Shown here: in pieces, positions 10,063-20,317 of the stretch | Numbering within the stretch: position 1 is the stretch's first letter | Layout: every line of letters starts with the position of its first letter | Source of the DNA: Chloroflexota bacterium | GTDB taxonomy: Bacteria; Chloroflexota; Limnocylindria; Limnocylindrales; CSP1-4 | Reading direction: 5' to 3' | DNA: 37,306 nt | Assembly: GCA_025935925.1 (NCBI GenBank) | Contig: JAICUI010000032.1 | Coordinates: forward strand, 1 to 37,306 | Made by a program: the position numbers and the translations under genes | The notes under the pieces: model-generated | What the model was told of the DNA's origin: nothing | Seen by the model: only the letters and a program-made list of their open reading frames with translations | The model's database searches: none

Positions 10063-11328
10063 GTGACCGCGGAGCTCGAGCCGCCGATCGCCGCCGCTCC
10101 CTCGTGGTGGCGGCGCCCGGGGCTCGACGTGGTCGACGGCCGGCTCAGCGTCGACGGCGCGGACCTCGAGGCGCTGCTCAGCGAGCACGGGGCGCCCCTC
10201 TTCGTGTACGACCTGGCGCGACCGCGCGAGAACCTGCGGGCGCTCGAGGCCGCGCTCGCGCGGACCGGGATCGACCACGTCGTCCGCTTCGCGCTCAAGG
10301 CGAACCCGGATCCCCGGATCCTCGCCACGATCCGCGGCATCGGCGCGCCGGGCGAGCCCGGCAGCGTGGGCATCGACGCCTGCTCGCCGGGCGAGGTGCT
10401 CCACGCGCTCGCGCACGGCTGGCACCCCGGGGAGATCAGCCACACCGCGACGAACGTCTCGGAGCGCGACCTCGACGTGCTCCTCGCGCATCCGATCCGG
10501 ATCAACCTCGACGCCGTCAGCCAGCTGGAGCGACTCGGCCGTCGCGCGCCCGGCCGGCGCGTCGGGATCCGCGTCAACCCGGGCGCCGGCGCGGGCTACA
10601 ACGAGCACATGTCGTACGCGGGCGAGCGGCCGACGAAGTTCGGCGTCACCGCGGACCGTCTCGACGACGCGATCGACGCCGCCCGCCGCCACGCGCTCAT
10701 CGTCGACACGTTGCACTTCCACGCGGGGTCCGGCTGGCTCGGCGACCAGCTCGACGGGTTCGAGGTGGCGCTCGGCCGCGCCACCGCCTTCCTCGACCGG
10801 CTGCTCGAGGCCGGCTTCCCGATCCGCGAGGTGAACGTCGGCGGGGGGCTCGGCGTGCCGGCACGGGCCGACGAGCGGCCGGTGGACCTCGACGCGTATG
10901 CGCAGGTCGTGGCGCGCCACCTCGTGCCGTACGGCGTCACGGCGGCCGTCGAGCCCGGTGACTTCGTGCTCAAGGACGCGGCCGTGCTGCTGGGCGAGGT
11001 CGTGACGGTCGAGCGCCGCGGGGAGACGACGTTCGTCGGCCTCGACATCGGCTGGAACGTGAACCAGGCGTTCTTCATCTACCGCTACGCACAGGAGATC
11101 GTCCCCGTCCGCGATCCCCTCCGCGATCGCACCCAGCGGGTGACCGTCGCCGGCCACATCAACGAGGCGGGCGACGTGTTCGCGGAGGACTACCCGTTCG
11201 CGCCGGTCGAGGAGGGCGAGCCGGTCGCGATCCTCAACGCGGGCGGCTATCTCCAGGCGATGGCCTCGACCCACTGCCTCCGGCCGACCGGGACCGCCGT
11301 GTATCTCGAGCGGGGGGACGGGTCGTGA
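10063..11328 (+). CDS. PLP-dependent decarboxylase, diaminopimelate/ornithine decarboxylase (fold type III) family
   Basis: A 421-aa alanine-racemase-fold decarboxylase. Lys79 in VRFALKANPDP is the expected Schiff-base lysine; HFHAGSGWLG and the glycine loop VNVGGGLGVPA bind the PLP phosphate region. Two family motifs are altered: EPGDFVLKDAA replaces the usual EPGR, and NAGGYLQAMASTHCLRP stands where LysA has a GAY..SMAS.YN pattern. The substrate may therefore not be meso-diaminopimelate. The GTG start lies 4 bases after the DUF2277 stop, and its stop overlaps the hydrolase start (GTGA), so the three genes form an operon. Confidence 0.82.
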   Translation: MTAELEPPIAAAPSWWRRPGLDVVDGRLSVDGADLEALLSEHGAPLFVYDLARPRENLRALEAALARTGIDHVVRFALKANPDPRILATIRGIGAPGEPGSVGIDACSPGEVLHALAHGWHPGEISHTATNVSERDLDVLLAHPIRINLDAVSQLERLGRRAPGRRVGIRVNPGAGAGYNEHMSYAGERPTKFGVTADRLDDAIDAARRHALIVDTLHFHAGSGWLGDQLDGFEVALGRATAFLDRLLEAGFPIREVNVGGGLGVPARADERPVDLDAYAQVVARHLVPYGVTAAVEPGDFVLKDAAVLLGEVVTVERRGETTFVGLDIGWNVNQAFFIYRYAQEIVPVRDPLRDRTQRVTVAGHINEAGDVFAEDYPFAPVEEGEPVAILNAGGYLQAMASTHCLRPTGTAVYLERGDGS

Positions 11329-12155
11329 TCGATCCCGAGGTCGAGGGCTACGTCCGGGTCCAGGGCGGCCGGCTGTGGGCCGAGTGGGCCGGCGAGGGAT
11401 CGGGCGTCGTCCTCGCCCATGCCGGCATCGCCGATTCCCGGCAGTGGGACCCGCAATGGGACGCGCTGACGGCGCGTCACCGCGTGGTGCGCTACGACCT
11501 GCGCGGGTTCGGGCGGGCGGAGGTGGAGCACGTCCGGTTCTCCAACCGAGACGACCTGATCGCCGTGATGGACGCCGCGGGGCTCGAGCGCGCGGTCCTC
11601 GTCGGGTGCTCGCGCGCGGGCTCCATCGCCATCGACACCGCGCTCGAGTATCCGGACCGGGTCTCGGGCGTCGTCCACGTGTGCGGCGGCCTGTCGGGGA
11701 CCGACTGGGTGGCGACGCCCGAGGAGCAGGCGGAGTTCGAGCGTGGCGAGGCGCTCGAGCAGGCGAGGGACTGGGCGGCGCTCGCCGACTTCGACGTCGC
11801 GTTCTGGGTCGACGGGCCCGGCCAGCCGGCCGGACGCGCCCCGGAGGCCGCGCGCGACCTGGTTCGCCGCATGACCTACGAGACCTACGTCCAGGAGAAG
11901 CCGTACGGCGACACGATCGTGCTCGACCCGCCCGCGGCCGCGCGGCTGCGCGAGCTGTCGATGCCCGTGCTCGTCATCCAGGGCCTGCTCGACGAATCGG
12001 GGACGATCCGGTCCGGCCGCCGGATCGCCGACGAGGCACCGCGCGCGCAGCTGATCGAGCTGCCGGACTGCGCGCACATGCCGAACCTCGAGAAGCCCGA
12101 GTGGTTCACGGAGACGCTGCTCGCGTTCCTCGCGCAGGTCGGCGCGGCGTCCTAG
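11325..12155 (+). CDS. Alpha/beta hydrolase
   Basis: A 276-aa serine hydrolase. Nucleophile elbow LVGCSRAGS gives Ser96; Asp223 (IQGLLDESG) and His251 (CAHMPNLEKPE) complete the triad. The oxyanion strand AHAGIADSRQWDPQW follows the HG-like turn, with Ala replacing the second Gly of the elbow. It resembles the 3-oxoadipate enol-lactonase and epoxide-hydrolase branch, but substrate is unknown. Translation is coupled to the upstream decarboxylase by a GTGA overlap. Its TAG stop overlaps the TAG stop of the convergent PPOX gene through a shared CTAG. Confidence 0.88.
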   Translation: MIDPEVEGYVRVQGGRLWAEWAGEGSGVVLAHAGIADSRQWDPQWDALTARHRVVRYDLRGFGRAEVEHVRFSNRDDLIAVMDAAGLERAVLVGCSRAGSIAIDTALEYPDRVSGVVHVCGGLSGTDWVATPEEQAEFERGEALEQARDWAALADFDVAFWVDGPGQPAGRAPEAARDLVRRMTYETYVQEKPYGDTIVLDPPAAARLRELSMPVLVIQGLLDESGTIRSGRRIADEAPRAQLIELPDCAHMPNLEKPEWFTETLLAFLAQVGAAS

Positions 12156-12598
12156 GGCTCGAGGTTCCCCCACGAGGTGACGCGGTCGAGCGCGACGGCG
12201 ATCATCGGCCGGCGATCGATGGCGTGCGTCGCGTACTGCGGGTACTTCGCACGGAGCGGGCCGATGGCGCCGGCGTGGAGCGCCGAGCCGGGCTCGAGCA
12301 GGCCGGCGTCGCCGCGCAGGCGCACCCAGCCGAGCCGCGACCAGTCCTCGTCCCAGCGGTGGACCAGGAGCGAGACCCGGCGTCTGGCGTCGACGTCCAG
12401 GACACGCGCGAGGGTCCGCGGGTCGTCGACCTGCTTGGGCTTCTCGTCGAGGGGCGACAGCAGGACGTCGCCGTCGAGCACGAAGCAGACCGGCACCAGC
12501 CGCGGGCGGCCGCTCGCCGCCGTCGTGGCGAGGATCGCCGTGCGGGCCGGCTCGACGAAGGCTCGCTGCTGCGGCGTCAAGACCGACGGCGTCGACAT
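12152..12598 (-). CDS. PPOX-class F420-dependent protein, Rv0121-like
   Basis: A 148-aa split-barrel flavin/deazaflavin-binding protein. ARTAILATTAASGRPRLVPVCFVLDGDVLLSPLDEKPKQ is the typical opening, with the KPK phosphate-binding motif; VSLLVHRWDEDWSRLGWVRLRGDA, AKYPQY and the C-terminal VTSWG match the TIGR03668-like Rv0121 family, whose members use cofactor F420. An F420-type enzyme supports placement near Chloroflexota or Actinobacteriota. It is divergent from fdhD with only 34 bases between start codons, and a GATACT box lies 7 bases before its ATG. Substrate unknown. Confidence 0.85.
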   Translation of the reverse strand: MSTPSVLTPQQRAFVEPARTAILATTAASGRPRLVPVCFVLDGDVLLSPLDEKPKQVDDPRTLARVLDVDARRRVSLLVHRWDEDWSRLGWVRLRGDAGLLEPGSALHAGAIGPLRAKYPQYATHAIDRRPMIAVALDRVTSWGNLEP

Positions 12599-12605
12599 GC
12601 CGGCC

Positions 12606-12623
12606 AGTATCGCGCGCTAGATT
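12606..12623. promoter_or_regulatory. Back-to-back -10 boxes between the PPOX gene and fdhD
   Basis: GATACT on the minus strand (12606-12611) ends 7 bases before the PPOX ATG; TAGATT on the plus strand (12618-12623) ends 9 bases before the fdhD ATG. Both promoters fit in 34 bases, so each -35 region would lie in the other gene's 5' coding end. Confidence 0.5.
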
Positions 12624-12632
12624 CGCCCGGCC

Positions 12633-13505
12633 ATGACCAGCGACCTGCCGGCGTCCGACCCGGCGCTTCCCTCGATCGAGCGGCAGGCCTCGCGCGTGCG
12701 GGTGATCGCCTACCGGGGTGGCACGACCGAGGCGCGCGAGGACCGGCTGACCGGCGAGGAGCCGATGGCGATCCGCGCCTGCGGTCCCGGCCAGGCCCCG
12801 GCCGACGTCGCCGTCACGATGCGCACGCCGGGCCACGAGCCGGAGCTTGCCGTCGGGTTCCTCGTGACGGAGGGCCTGCTCGAGGACGCGCGCGTGGTCG
12901 AGGTCGCCTTCGCCGATGCCGCGACGACCTCGCGGCCCGACGACGAGGTCACCGTCCACCTCGACCGCCCGTTCGACGCCTCGCGCGTCGCCGAGCGTCA
13001 CTTCGTCGCGACGGCGTCGTGCGGGATCTGCGGCAAGGCGTCGCTCGACGAGATCGAGGTCCGGTGCGACCCGATCCCGGCGGGCCCCGTCGTCGGTGCG
13101 GACGTCGTGGTCGGGCTCCCGGCCACGCTGCGCGGCGCGCAGGCGGTGTTCGAGGCGACCGGTGGGCTCCATGCGTCGGGCCTGTTCGACGAGGCCGGCA
13201 CGCTGCTCGCGCTGCGCGAGGACGTCGGCCGCCACAACGCGCTCGACAAGCTCATCGGCAGCCAGGCGCTGGCCGGCTCGCTGCCCCTCCACGACCGCAT
13301 CGTCCTCGTGTCCGGCCGCGCGAGCTTCGAGCTCGTCCAGAAGGCGGCGGTGGCCGGCGTCCCGATCCTCGCCGCGGTCTCCGCCCCGAGCGACCTCGCG
13401 GTCGAGGCCGCCGAGCGGCTCGGCGTCACGCTGGTGGGCTTCCTGCGCGGCGACGGGTTCAATGTGTACGCGCACCCCGAGCGGGTTGACATCGCGCGCG
13501 GATAA
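12633..13505 (+). CDS. fdhD: Formate dehydrogenase accessory sulfurtransferase FdhD
   Basis: A 290-aa protein needed to sulfurate the Mo-bis-MGD cofactor before insertion into formate dehydrogenase, passing sulfur from a cysteine desulfurase. The loop VATASCGICGKAS carries both family cysteines (Cys130 and Cys133). Other family blocks are EEPMAIRACGPG, HEPELAVGFLVTEG, GGLHASGLFD, REDVGRHNALDKLIG and SGRASFELVQKAA. Full length for the family. Its client is encoded on the opposite strand at 14823-17761 and 21085-23013. A TAGATT box 9 bases before the ATG suggests an almost leaderless transcript. Confidence 0.96.
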   Translation: MTSDLPASDPALPSIERQASRVRVIAYRGGTTEAREDRLTGEEPMAIRACGPGQAPADVAVTMRTPGHEPELAVGFLVTEGLLEDARVVEVAFADAATTSRPDDEVTVHLDRPFDASRVAERHFVATASCGICGKASLDEIEVRCDPIPAGPVVGADVVVGLPATLRGAQAVFEATGGLHASGLFDEAGTLLALREDVGRHNALDKLIGSQALAGSLPLHDRIVLVSGRASFELVQKAAVAGVPILAAVSAPSDLAVEAAERLGVTLVGFLRGDGFNVYAHPERVDIARG

Positions 13506-13546
13506 TCGAGCCCGACCCGCGCGACGCGCGGCGACAGGAGGTCACG

Positions 13547-13780
13547 ATGCGACTCCCCTGGGCTCGGCGGAAACGCGACGAGGCGATGGATCGGAACCGG
13601 CCGCACCCCTACCGCACGAACAGCGACGCCGGTGTCGGCGCGCTCGCGCCGGTCGGCGGCGCGCTCGGCCGTGGCGTCGGCGACCTTGCGGCCGCGAGCG
13701 CATACACGCGCACGCTCGGGTGTGCCGTGCCGGGTTGCGGCAGGCTGCCCGACGATCTCATCCACGCGCCGCAGGACTAG
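13547..13780 (+). CDS. Small hypothetical protein with a strong ribosome-binding site
   Basis: A 77-aa protein, basic at the N-terminus (MRLPWARRKRDEAMDRNR) with a Gly/Ala-rich middle and a C-terminal GCAVPGCGRLPDD, two cysteines five residues apart. It has a near-perfect Shine-Dalgarno AGGAGGT (13536-13542) 4 bases before the ATG, unusual here where many genes look leaderless. A 6-bp GC hairpin (13517-13531) sits 4 bases before that site and could end fdhD transcription or shape this leader. I do not recognise the family; the ribosome-binding site is the main support for expression. Confidence 0.55.
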   Translation: MRLPWARRKRDEAMDRNRPHPYRTNSDAGVGALAPVGGALGRGVGDLAAASAYTRTLGCAVPGCGRLPDDLIHAPQD

Positions 13781-13786
13781 GGCCGG

Positions 13787-14782
13787 CTATCCCTTGGGCT
13801 CGACGGCGAGACGGACGAGCAGGCGGCAGTGATCGCCGACCGTGCGGCAGTCGAGCGACGTGTCCACCGGCCGCAGCCAGCCGCCCGTGAGCACGTGGTC
13901 GATGCGCAGGACGCCGACCCCGAGGAACTCCAACCCGTCGGGCCGCCACGTGAACCCGGGGCCGATGCCCGCAACCTCGTGCGCGTCCTGGGTCAACTCC
14001 CGCAGCGGCTCGAGGCCGGGCTCGGTCCACACCCCGTTGAGGTCGCCCATCACGAGGGCCGACCGCGGGTCGTCGAGGCCGGCGAGCGCGCTCGCGATCT
14101 CGCGGACGTCGGCATCGCGGACGTGGGTGTCGAGCGCGATCGGGACGGGGCCGGCGTTGCGATAGTCCGGGCGGCGCGGGTGCACGTCGAACAGCTCCAC
14201 CGTGCGGCCGTCTCGCAGCAGCAGACCGGCCTGGAGGATGCTCGACGAGAAGGTCGTGTCGCGGACGACGAGCGGCAGCTTCGACAGGACGCCGAGGCCG
14301 AAGGCGCCGGGCTGCGGGTCGAGGATCCGGTACGGGTAGCGGGTCGTCAACGTCGCGTCGGCCAGGATCCCCGCGGTGTACTCGGGCGTGAGCTCCTGGA
14401 CCGCCACGAGGTCCGCGTCGATCGCCGCGATCCCGGCGGCCGCCTCGGGACCCGGCTTCGAGTCCATCTCGAGGTTCCACGAGAGCGCCGTGATCGTGTC
14501 GCCCGTGGGCGGTGCCGCCGAGGGTGACCAGACCTCGCCGCCCGTCCGCACGATGACGACGACGACCACCGCGAGCGCGACGAGCCGCGTCCATGCCGCC
14601 GCCGGTCCGGCGTACAGCGAGCCCGCGATCGCGCCGACCGCCAGCAGCACGGCGATCGCGAGCAGGTGCAGCTCGAACACGCCCGCGAGCGGCAGCGGCC
14701 CGCTCTGCGCATGGACGACCTGCTGCGCGACGACGGCGAGGACGAGGAACGCCGCGAGGCCGGCGAGCACGGTCGAGCGCAT
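13787..14782 (-). CDS. Membrane-anchored endonuclease/exonuclease/phosphatase family protein
   Basis: A 331-aa protein with three N-terminal membrane helices (about 5-25, 35-58, 65-85) and an extracytoplasmic EEP metal-dependent phosphodiesterase domain from about residue 95. EEP landmarks are present: ALSWNLEMDS, VAVQELTPEY with the metal-binding Glu, FDVHPRRPDY, VMGDLNGVWTEPG and the C-terminal RIDHVL with catalytic Asp-His. This layout resembles YafD-like and sphingomyelinase-like membrane EEP proteins. The substrate (phospholipid, nucleotide or sugar phosphate) is unknown. It lies downstream of the FDH iron-sulfur gene on the same strand, 40 bases away. Confidence 0.87.
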   Translation of the reverse strand: MRSTVLAGLAAFLVLAVVAQQVVHAQSGPLPLAGVFELHLLAIAVLLAVGAIAGSLYAGPAAAWTRLVALAVVVVVIVRTGGEVWSPSAAPPTGDTITALSWNLEMDSKPGPEAAAGIAAIDADLVAVQELTPEYTAGILADATLTTRYPYRILDPQPGAFGLGVLSKLPLVVRDTTFSSSILQAGLLLRDGRTVELFDVHPRRPDYRNAGPVPIALDTHVRDADVREIASALAGLDDPRSALVMGDLNGVWTEPGLEPLRELTQDAHEVAGIGPGFTWRPDGLEFLGVGVLRIDHVLTGGWLRPVDTSLDCRTVGDHCRLLVRLAVEPKG

Positions 14783-14822
14783 CAGCGGGCGAAACGTCCG
14801 GGACGGCGGCGGTGTGACGCCG

Positions 14823-15871
14823 TCACGCGGCGGGCGGGTCGCCCGGCAGCCTGGTTCCCTTCGGCAGCAGCTGCACGAACTCCGTGCCGAAGCGGCCCTT
14901 CACGCACAGGTTCCCGTGCGTCACGCCCGAGTCGAGCGGGGACATCACCTTCACGATGCGCTCGTCCTGCACGTGGAGCGACAGCGTGCAGCCGACGCCG
15001 CAGTACGGGCAGATCGTGTCCGTGACCGTCTGGCTCGGCTCGTCCCAGGCGCCCGCCTCGCGGAGCTCGTGCTCGGAGCGGAACATCAGCGCACCCGTCG
15101 GGCACACCTGGATGCAGTTGCCGCAGTACACGCACGCGGATTCCGGGAGCGGGACCGCGAACTCGGTCGAGATGCGGGCGTCGAAGCCGCGGCCGGCGAC
15201 GGCGATCGCGAACGTGTTCTGGGCGTCCGTCCCGCACGCCTCGACGCACTTGTAGCAGAGGATGCAGCGGGAGTAGTCCCGGACGTACAGGTCGTTGTCG
15301 ACCTTGACCGGCTGATCGACCGTGGCCGCGGCCGGCGCGTCGCCGGCGGGGGCGTGGTGGTGTCCGGGCTGCCGGGCGTCGCGGTCGCCGGCGGCCGCGG
15401 CGGCCGCGGGCGGGCCGAACCGGGTCGGGTCCGCGTCGTAGCGCTCGAGGTAGCCGGCGATGGACCCGTCGGGGAGCGCGGGTCCGGCGAGGTCGACCTC
15501 GACCGACGAGCCCAGGAGCTCGAGCACCATGCGCCGGGCGAGGCGCACTCGCTCCGAGTCGGTCCGCACGTCCATGCCCGGCTCGACCTTCCGCGAGCAC
15601 GCCGGCGCGAGCACCCGGGCCCCGGCCACCTCGACGACGCACACGCGGCACACGTTGACCGGCGTGAGGGTCTCGCCGTAGCACAGCGTCGGCGTGTCGA
15701 TGCCGAGCCCGCGGGCGGCCTCGAGGATCGTCGAGCCGGCGGGTACCGTGACCGGCGTCCCGTCGATCGTCAGCTCGACGACCTCGCGCGCCGGCGGCGG
15801 CGGCGCCTCCGGCACGCGCGACGGGCGGGCCGGCGGCTCGCGGAAGATCCGGTCGAGGTCCTGCTGGGCCG

Positions 15872-15875
<4 letters not shown>
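14823..15875 (-). CDS. FDH iron-sulfur subunit carrying the N-terminal [4Fe-4S] domain of the alpha subunit
   Basis: A 350-aa protein built like the N-terminal part of NAD-linked formate dehydrogenase alpha subunits. It has a [2Fe-2S] ferredoxin domain (Cys65, Cys76, Cys79, Cys93), then two [4Fe-4S] clusters (CILCYKCVEAC, 204-214; CVYCGNCIQVC, 248-258). Last comes the molybdopterin-oxidoreductase N-terminal [4Fe-4S] domain (CPYCGVGC, 289-296, and Cys324 in GNLCVKGRFG). The protein stops 26 residues later, just where the catalytic domain would begin; that domain is encoded at 21085-23013. The NuoG-type His(Cys)3 cluster expected after the [2Fe-2S] domain is absent. The GTG start overlaps the NuoEF-like stop (GTGA). 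Its job is electron transfer from the Mo site to the NuoF-like flavin. Confidence 0.88.
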
Positions 15876-17761
<1,886 letters not shown>

Positions 17762-17768
17762 CGCCCGC

Positions 17769-17774
17769 AGTGTA
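17769..17774 (-). promoter_or_regulatory. -10 box TACACT of the FDH electron-transfer operon
   Basis: TACACT on the minus strand ends 7 bases before the ATG at 17761. The same hexamer appears upstream of fdhA (23049-23054), which could mean shared control, though it also fits the general -10 consensus. Confidence 0.5.
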
Positions 17775-17819
17775 GGCCGTGGCCGATCGCACGTTCGGTG
17801 CGGCATCATCCGGCACGAC

Positions 17820-18569
17820 ATGACCCTGCGCCGGCACGAGATCTCCGAGGCGGACCACCGCATCCTCAACCCGTTCAGCGAGGGCAAGCTGCGGCTGCTG
17901 GGCGAGGCCGCGGAGGTGGGGCCTGGCGATCGGGTCCTCGACCTGGCGTCCGGCAAGGGCGAGCTGCTCTGCCGCTGGGCCGAGTGGTTCGGGTCGGGCG
18001 GCATCGGCGTCGACATCAGCGAGGTGTTCGTCCCGATCGCGGACACCCGGGCGCGCGAGCTCGGCGTCTCGGACCGCGTCTCGTTCGTGCGCGGCGACGC
18101 GGCGGCGTTCGTGGCGGAGTCCCCGTCGTTCGACGTCGCGTGCTGCATCGGCGCGACGTGGATCGGGAACGGAATCGCCGGCACCGTCGACCTCCTGCGA
18201 CCGGCGATCCGCAACGGCGGCCGGATCCTGATCGGTGAGCCTTACTGGATCGAGCCGCCGCCCTCCGCCGCGGTCACCGAGCGCGGGTTCGCGCCCGACG
18301 AGTTCGTCTCGCTCGAGGCGACGATGGACCGGCTGGGCGAAGCCGGGCTGGAGCTGGTCGAGATGGTCCTCGCGAGCCCGGACGACTGGGATCGATACGA
18401 GGCGCGGCAGTGGCGGACGATCGCCACGTGGCTGGCTGCCAACCCGGACCACGCCGAGCACGACGACATGCGGCGGTTCCTCGACGACAAGCGGCGGACG
18501 TACCTGCGCTGGGACCGCCGCTACCTCGGCTGGGGGGTGTTCGTGACGCGGCCGCGCTCGGGCCGCTAG
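17820..18569 (+). CDS. SAM-dependent methyltransferase, class I
   Basis: A 249-aa Rossmann-fold methyltransferase. Motif I is VLDLASGKGELLCRWAE, followed by GIGVDISEVFVPIA (motif II acidic residue), VRGDAAAF and FDVACCIGATWIG. After the core, a GGRILIGEPYW strand and a helical C-terminus (FLDDKRRTYLRWDRRYLGWGVFVT) close the fold. It resembles small-molecule methyltransferases of the UbiE/SmtA type; substrate unknown. It is divergent from the FDH electron-transfer operon with 58 bases between starts, and its stop overlaps that of the convergent antiporter by CTAG. No ribosome-binding site is evident. Confidence 0.87.
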   Translation: MTLRRHEISEADHRILNPFSEGKLRLLGEAAEVGPGDRVLDLASGKGELLCRWAEWFGSGGIGVDISEVFVPIADTRARELGVSDRVSFVRGDAAAFVAESPSFDVACCIGATWIGNGIAGTVDLLRPAIRNGGRILIGEPYWIEPPPSAAVTERGFAPDEFVSLEATMDRLGEAGLELVEMVLASPDDWDRYEARQWRTIATWLAANPDHAEHDDMRRFLDDKRRTYLRWDRRYLGWGVFVTRPRSGR

Positions 18570-19669
18570 GCCGGGATCGGCGGCCCGTACCAGACGGACG
18601 CCGCGATGATCACGTACAGGCCGAGCAGCATCAGTCCCTCGAGCCACGTGGATTCGCCGTCGAACACCACGAGCGCGCCGAGCAGCGCCGTCAGCCCGAG
18701 GCCCACGAGCAGCGTCGGCGGCAGCACGAGCGTCATCGGCGTCGGTGAGACGACGAGGCTCGCGAGGACGAGCACCGGCGTAAGCGCGATCGCGACCTGG
18801 AGGCTCGAGTTCTGGATGAGGCTGATCGACAGGTCGGTCCGGTTGCGCATCGCCTGCTGAACGCCGGTGACGTTCTCCACGGCGTTGCCGGCGAGCGCGA
18901 CGACGACGAGCCCGACGAACGCTTCCGACAGCCCGAGCGACGCCATCGCCGGCTGCAACGCCTCGACGAACCAGTCGCTCACGAGGGCCGCGGCGATCGC
19001 GGCTGCCGCGAGGACCGCGACCGCCATCGACATCGGCCACGGTCGCTCGACGCTGATCTCGGCCAGGGACGCGCCGCGGCCGCCGCGGAGCGAGTAGGGG
19101 ATCGATGCGACGAAGACCACCAGCAGGACCAGCGACACGAACACCGAGATGTCGATGGCGTGCCCCTGGTCGTACTGGCCGGGCGACGTCGACACCGTCG
19201 GGATGGCGAGGGCGGCAACGGCGAGCACGAGGACGATGGCGATGGTGCGCACGGGCGCGGCGTCGAACCGCTGCGTGCCGTGCTTGAGGCCACCGGCGAG
19301 GAACGCGATGCCGAGGACGAGCAGGCTGTTGCCGAGGATCGACCCGATCAGCGCGGTCTGCGTGAGGACGACCAGCCCTTCGCGGAGCGCGAACAGCGAG
19401 ATGAACAGCTCGGGCAGGTTGCCGAGCGCCGACTGGAGGACGCCGGTCGCACCGGGCCCGAATCGGCTGCCGAGCTGGTCCGTGCCGAGCCCGACGAGCC
19501 CGGCGAGGCCGGCGAGCGTGATCGCGGCGACGACGAAGACGGCCGTGTCCGCGCCGCCGATCAGCCGCAGCGCGAACGTGACGACGATCCCGGCGACGCC
19601 GACGCCTGCCAGCACCAGGCCCTCGCGGCCGAGGAGCGCGGGGATGCTCGGGCTGGGCGATCCGGACAC
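18566..19669 (-). CDS. Calcium/proton antiporter-like protein (CAX/CaCA family)
   Basis: A 367-aa, about eleven-helix cation exchanger. The two inverted alpha-repeats are clear: GNLPELFISLFALREGLVVL (first) and GNAVENVTGVQQAMRNRTDL (second), each with the acidic residue that coordinates the cation. SILGNSLLVLGIAF and QNSSLQVAIALTPVLVL match CAX-type proteins. It probably exports Ca2+ in exchange for H+. The frame continues upstream to 20743 through repeats; I chose the GTG at 19669 because a promoter (TTGACG, 17 bases, GACGCT) lies 6 bases before it and because the membrane domain begins 14 residues later. It separates the two halves of the FDH locus. Confidence 0.85.
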   Translation of the reverse strand: MSGSPSPSIPALLGREGLVLAGVGVAGIVVTFALRLIGGADTAVFVVAAITLAGLAGLVGLGTDQLGSRFGPGATGVLQSALGNLPELFISLFALREGLVVLTQTALIGSILGNSLLVLGIAFLAGGLKHGTQRFDAAPVRTIAIVLVLAVAALAIPTVSTSPGQYDQGHAIDISVFVSLVLLVVFVASIPYSLRGGRGASLAEISVERPWPMSMAVAVLAAAAIAAALVSDWFVEALQPAMASLGLSEAFVGLVVVALAGNAVENVTGVQQAMRNRTDLSISLIQNSSLQVAIALTPVLVLASLVVSPTPMTLVLPPTLLVGLGLTALLGALVVFDGESTWLEGLMLLGLYVIIAASVWYGPPIPA

Positions 19670-19704
19670 GGGCGAAGCGTCCGACGCGACGAGCCCGGCG
19701 TCAA
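19670..19704 (-). promoter_or_regulatory. Promoter of the antiporter gene
   Basis: On the minus strand, -35 TTGACG (19699-19704), a 17-base spacer and -10 GACGCT (19676-19681), then 6 bases to the GTG start. This is the best complete -35/-10 pair in the window and predicts a leaderless mRNA. Confidence 0.6.
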
Positions 19705-19776
19705 CGCTCCCGGCGCCCCGCGAACGATCAAGGGCATCGCAGGATGGTTGCGACGGGGTTGTCGGGCTCGAGCCAC

Positions 19777-19820
19777 GGCTCGTTGCGCCGCGCACCGCGG
19801 CTCGTTGCGCGGCGCACCGC
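19777..19820. repeat. 22-bp tandem duplication
   Basis: Two adjacent 22-base copies of GGCTCGTTGCGCSGCGCACC-GC (19777-19798, 19799-19820) differ at one base. They lie in the 261-base gap between the antiporter promoter and the YCII gene. No other feature is seen in the gap. Confidence 0.8.
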
Positions 19821-19930
19821 GAGCCGCCTGGTCTACCCGTGCTGCGCAATGCCGTCGATTTGTCGAATGCGGGGTCGCGCGACCGTCGTTCCTCCGTCAA
19901 CCTGATCGACACGTAACGGAGGATCGAACG

Positions 19931-20284
19931 GTGAAGTACCTGCTCCTGGTCTGCTGGGACGCCGAGCGCCAGAACGCGCAGCCCGAGCCCGAGCGAAGCC
20001 CGGCCGACGCAGAGGACGAGGGCTTCCCGTGGCTCAACGAGCTGCGGGCACGCGGCGCGTGGATCCTCGGCGACCAGCTCGTGGCGCCGCGGCGCGCGCG
20101 GTCCGTCCGGAAGCGGGCGGGCAAGGTCAACGTCACCGACGGCCCGTTCGTCGAGACCAAGGAGGCCGTGGGCGGCTTCGACCTCATCGAGGCGGGCAGC
20201 TTCGACGAGGCGGTCGAGATCGCCGGCAATCATCCCGTCGCCGAGTTCGGGACGATCGAGGTGCGCCCGCTCCTCGGCGGCTGA
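19931..20284 (+). CDS. YCII-related (DGPF-type) protein
   Basis: A 117-aa protein of the YCII superfamily. VKYLLLVCWDAE, NVTDGPFVETKEAVGGFDLIEAGSFDEAVEIA and GTIEVRPLL are the DGPF-subfamily signatures; members often sit beside ECF sigma factors in actinobacteria and relatives, although none is visible here. Function is not established; YCII folds are ferredoxin-like with a His-Asp pair in enzymes. The GTG start is supported by a GGAGG ribosome-binding site 8 bases upstream (19918-19922). The repeat desert begins shortly after its stop. Confidence 0.88.
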   Translation: MKYLLLVCWDAERQNAQPEPERSPADAEDEGFPWLNELRARGAWILGDQLVAPRRARSVRKRAGKVNVTDGPFVETKEAVGGFDLIEAGSFDEAVEIAGNHPVAEFGTIEVRPLLGG

Positions 20285-20317
20285 CCGGCTGCGATGGCCG
20301 CCAGTTCCGCCGGGTGA

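Noticed and set aside
14814..14826. Hairpin and TGA at the end of the FDH iron-sulfur gene as a Sec recoding site
   Set aside because: The stem GTGACG/CGTCAC overlaps the stop, and no GGUCU loop follows the TGA; translation past it gives no FDH-like sequence.
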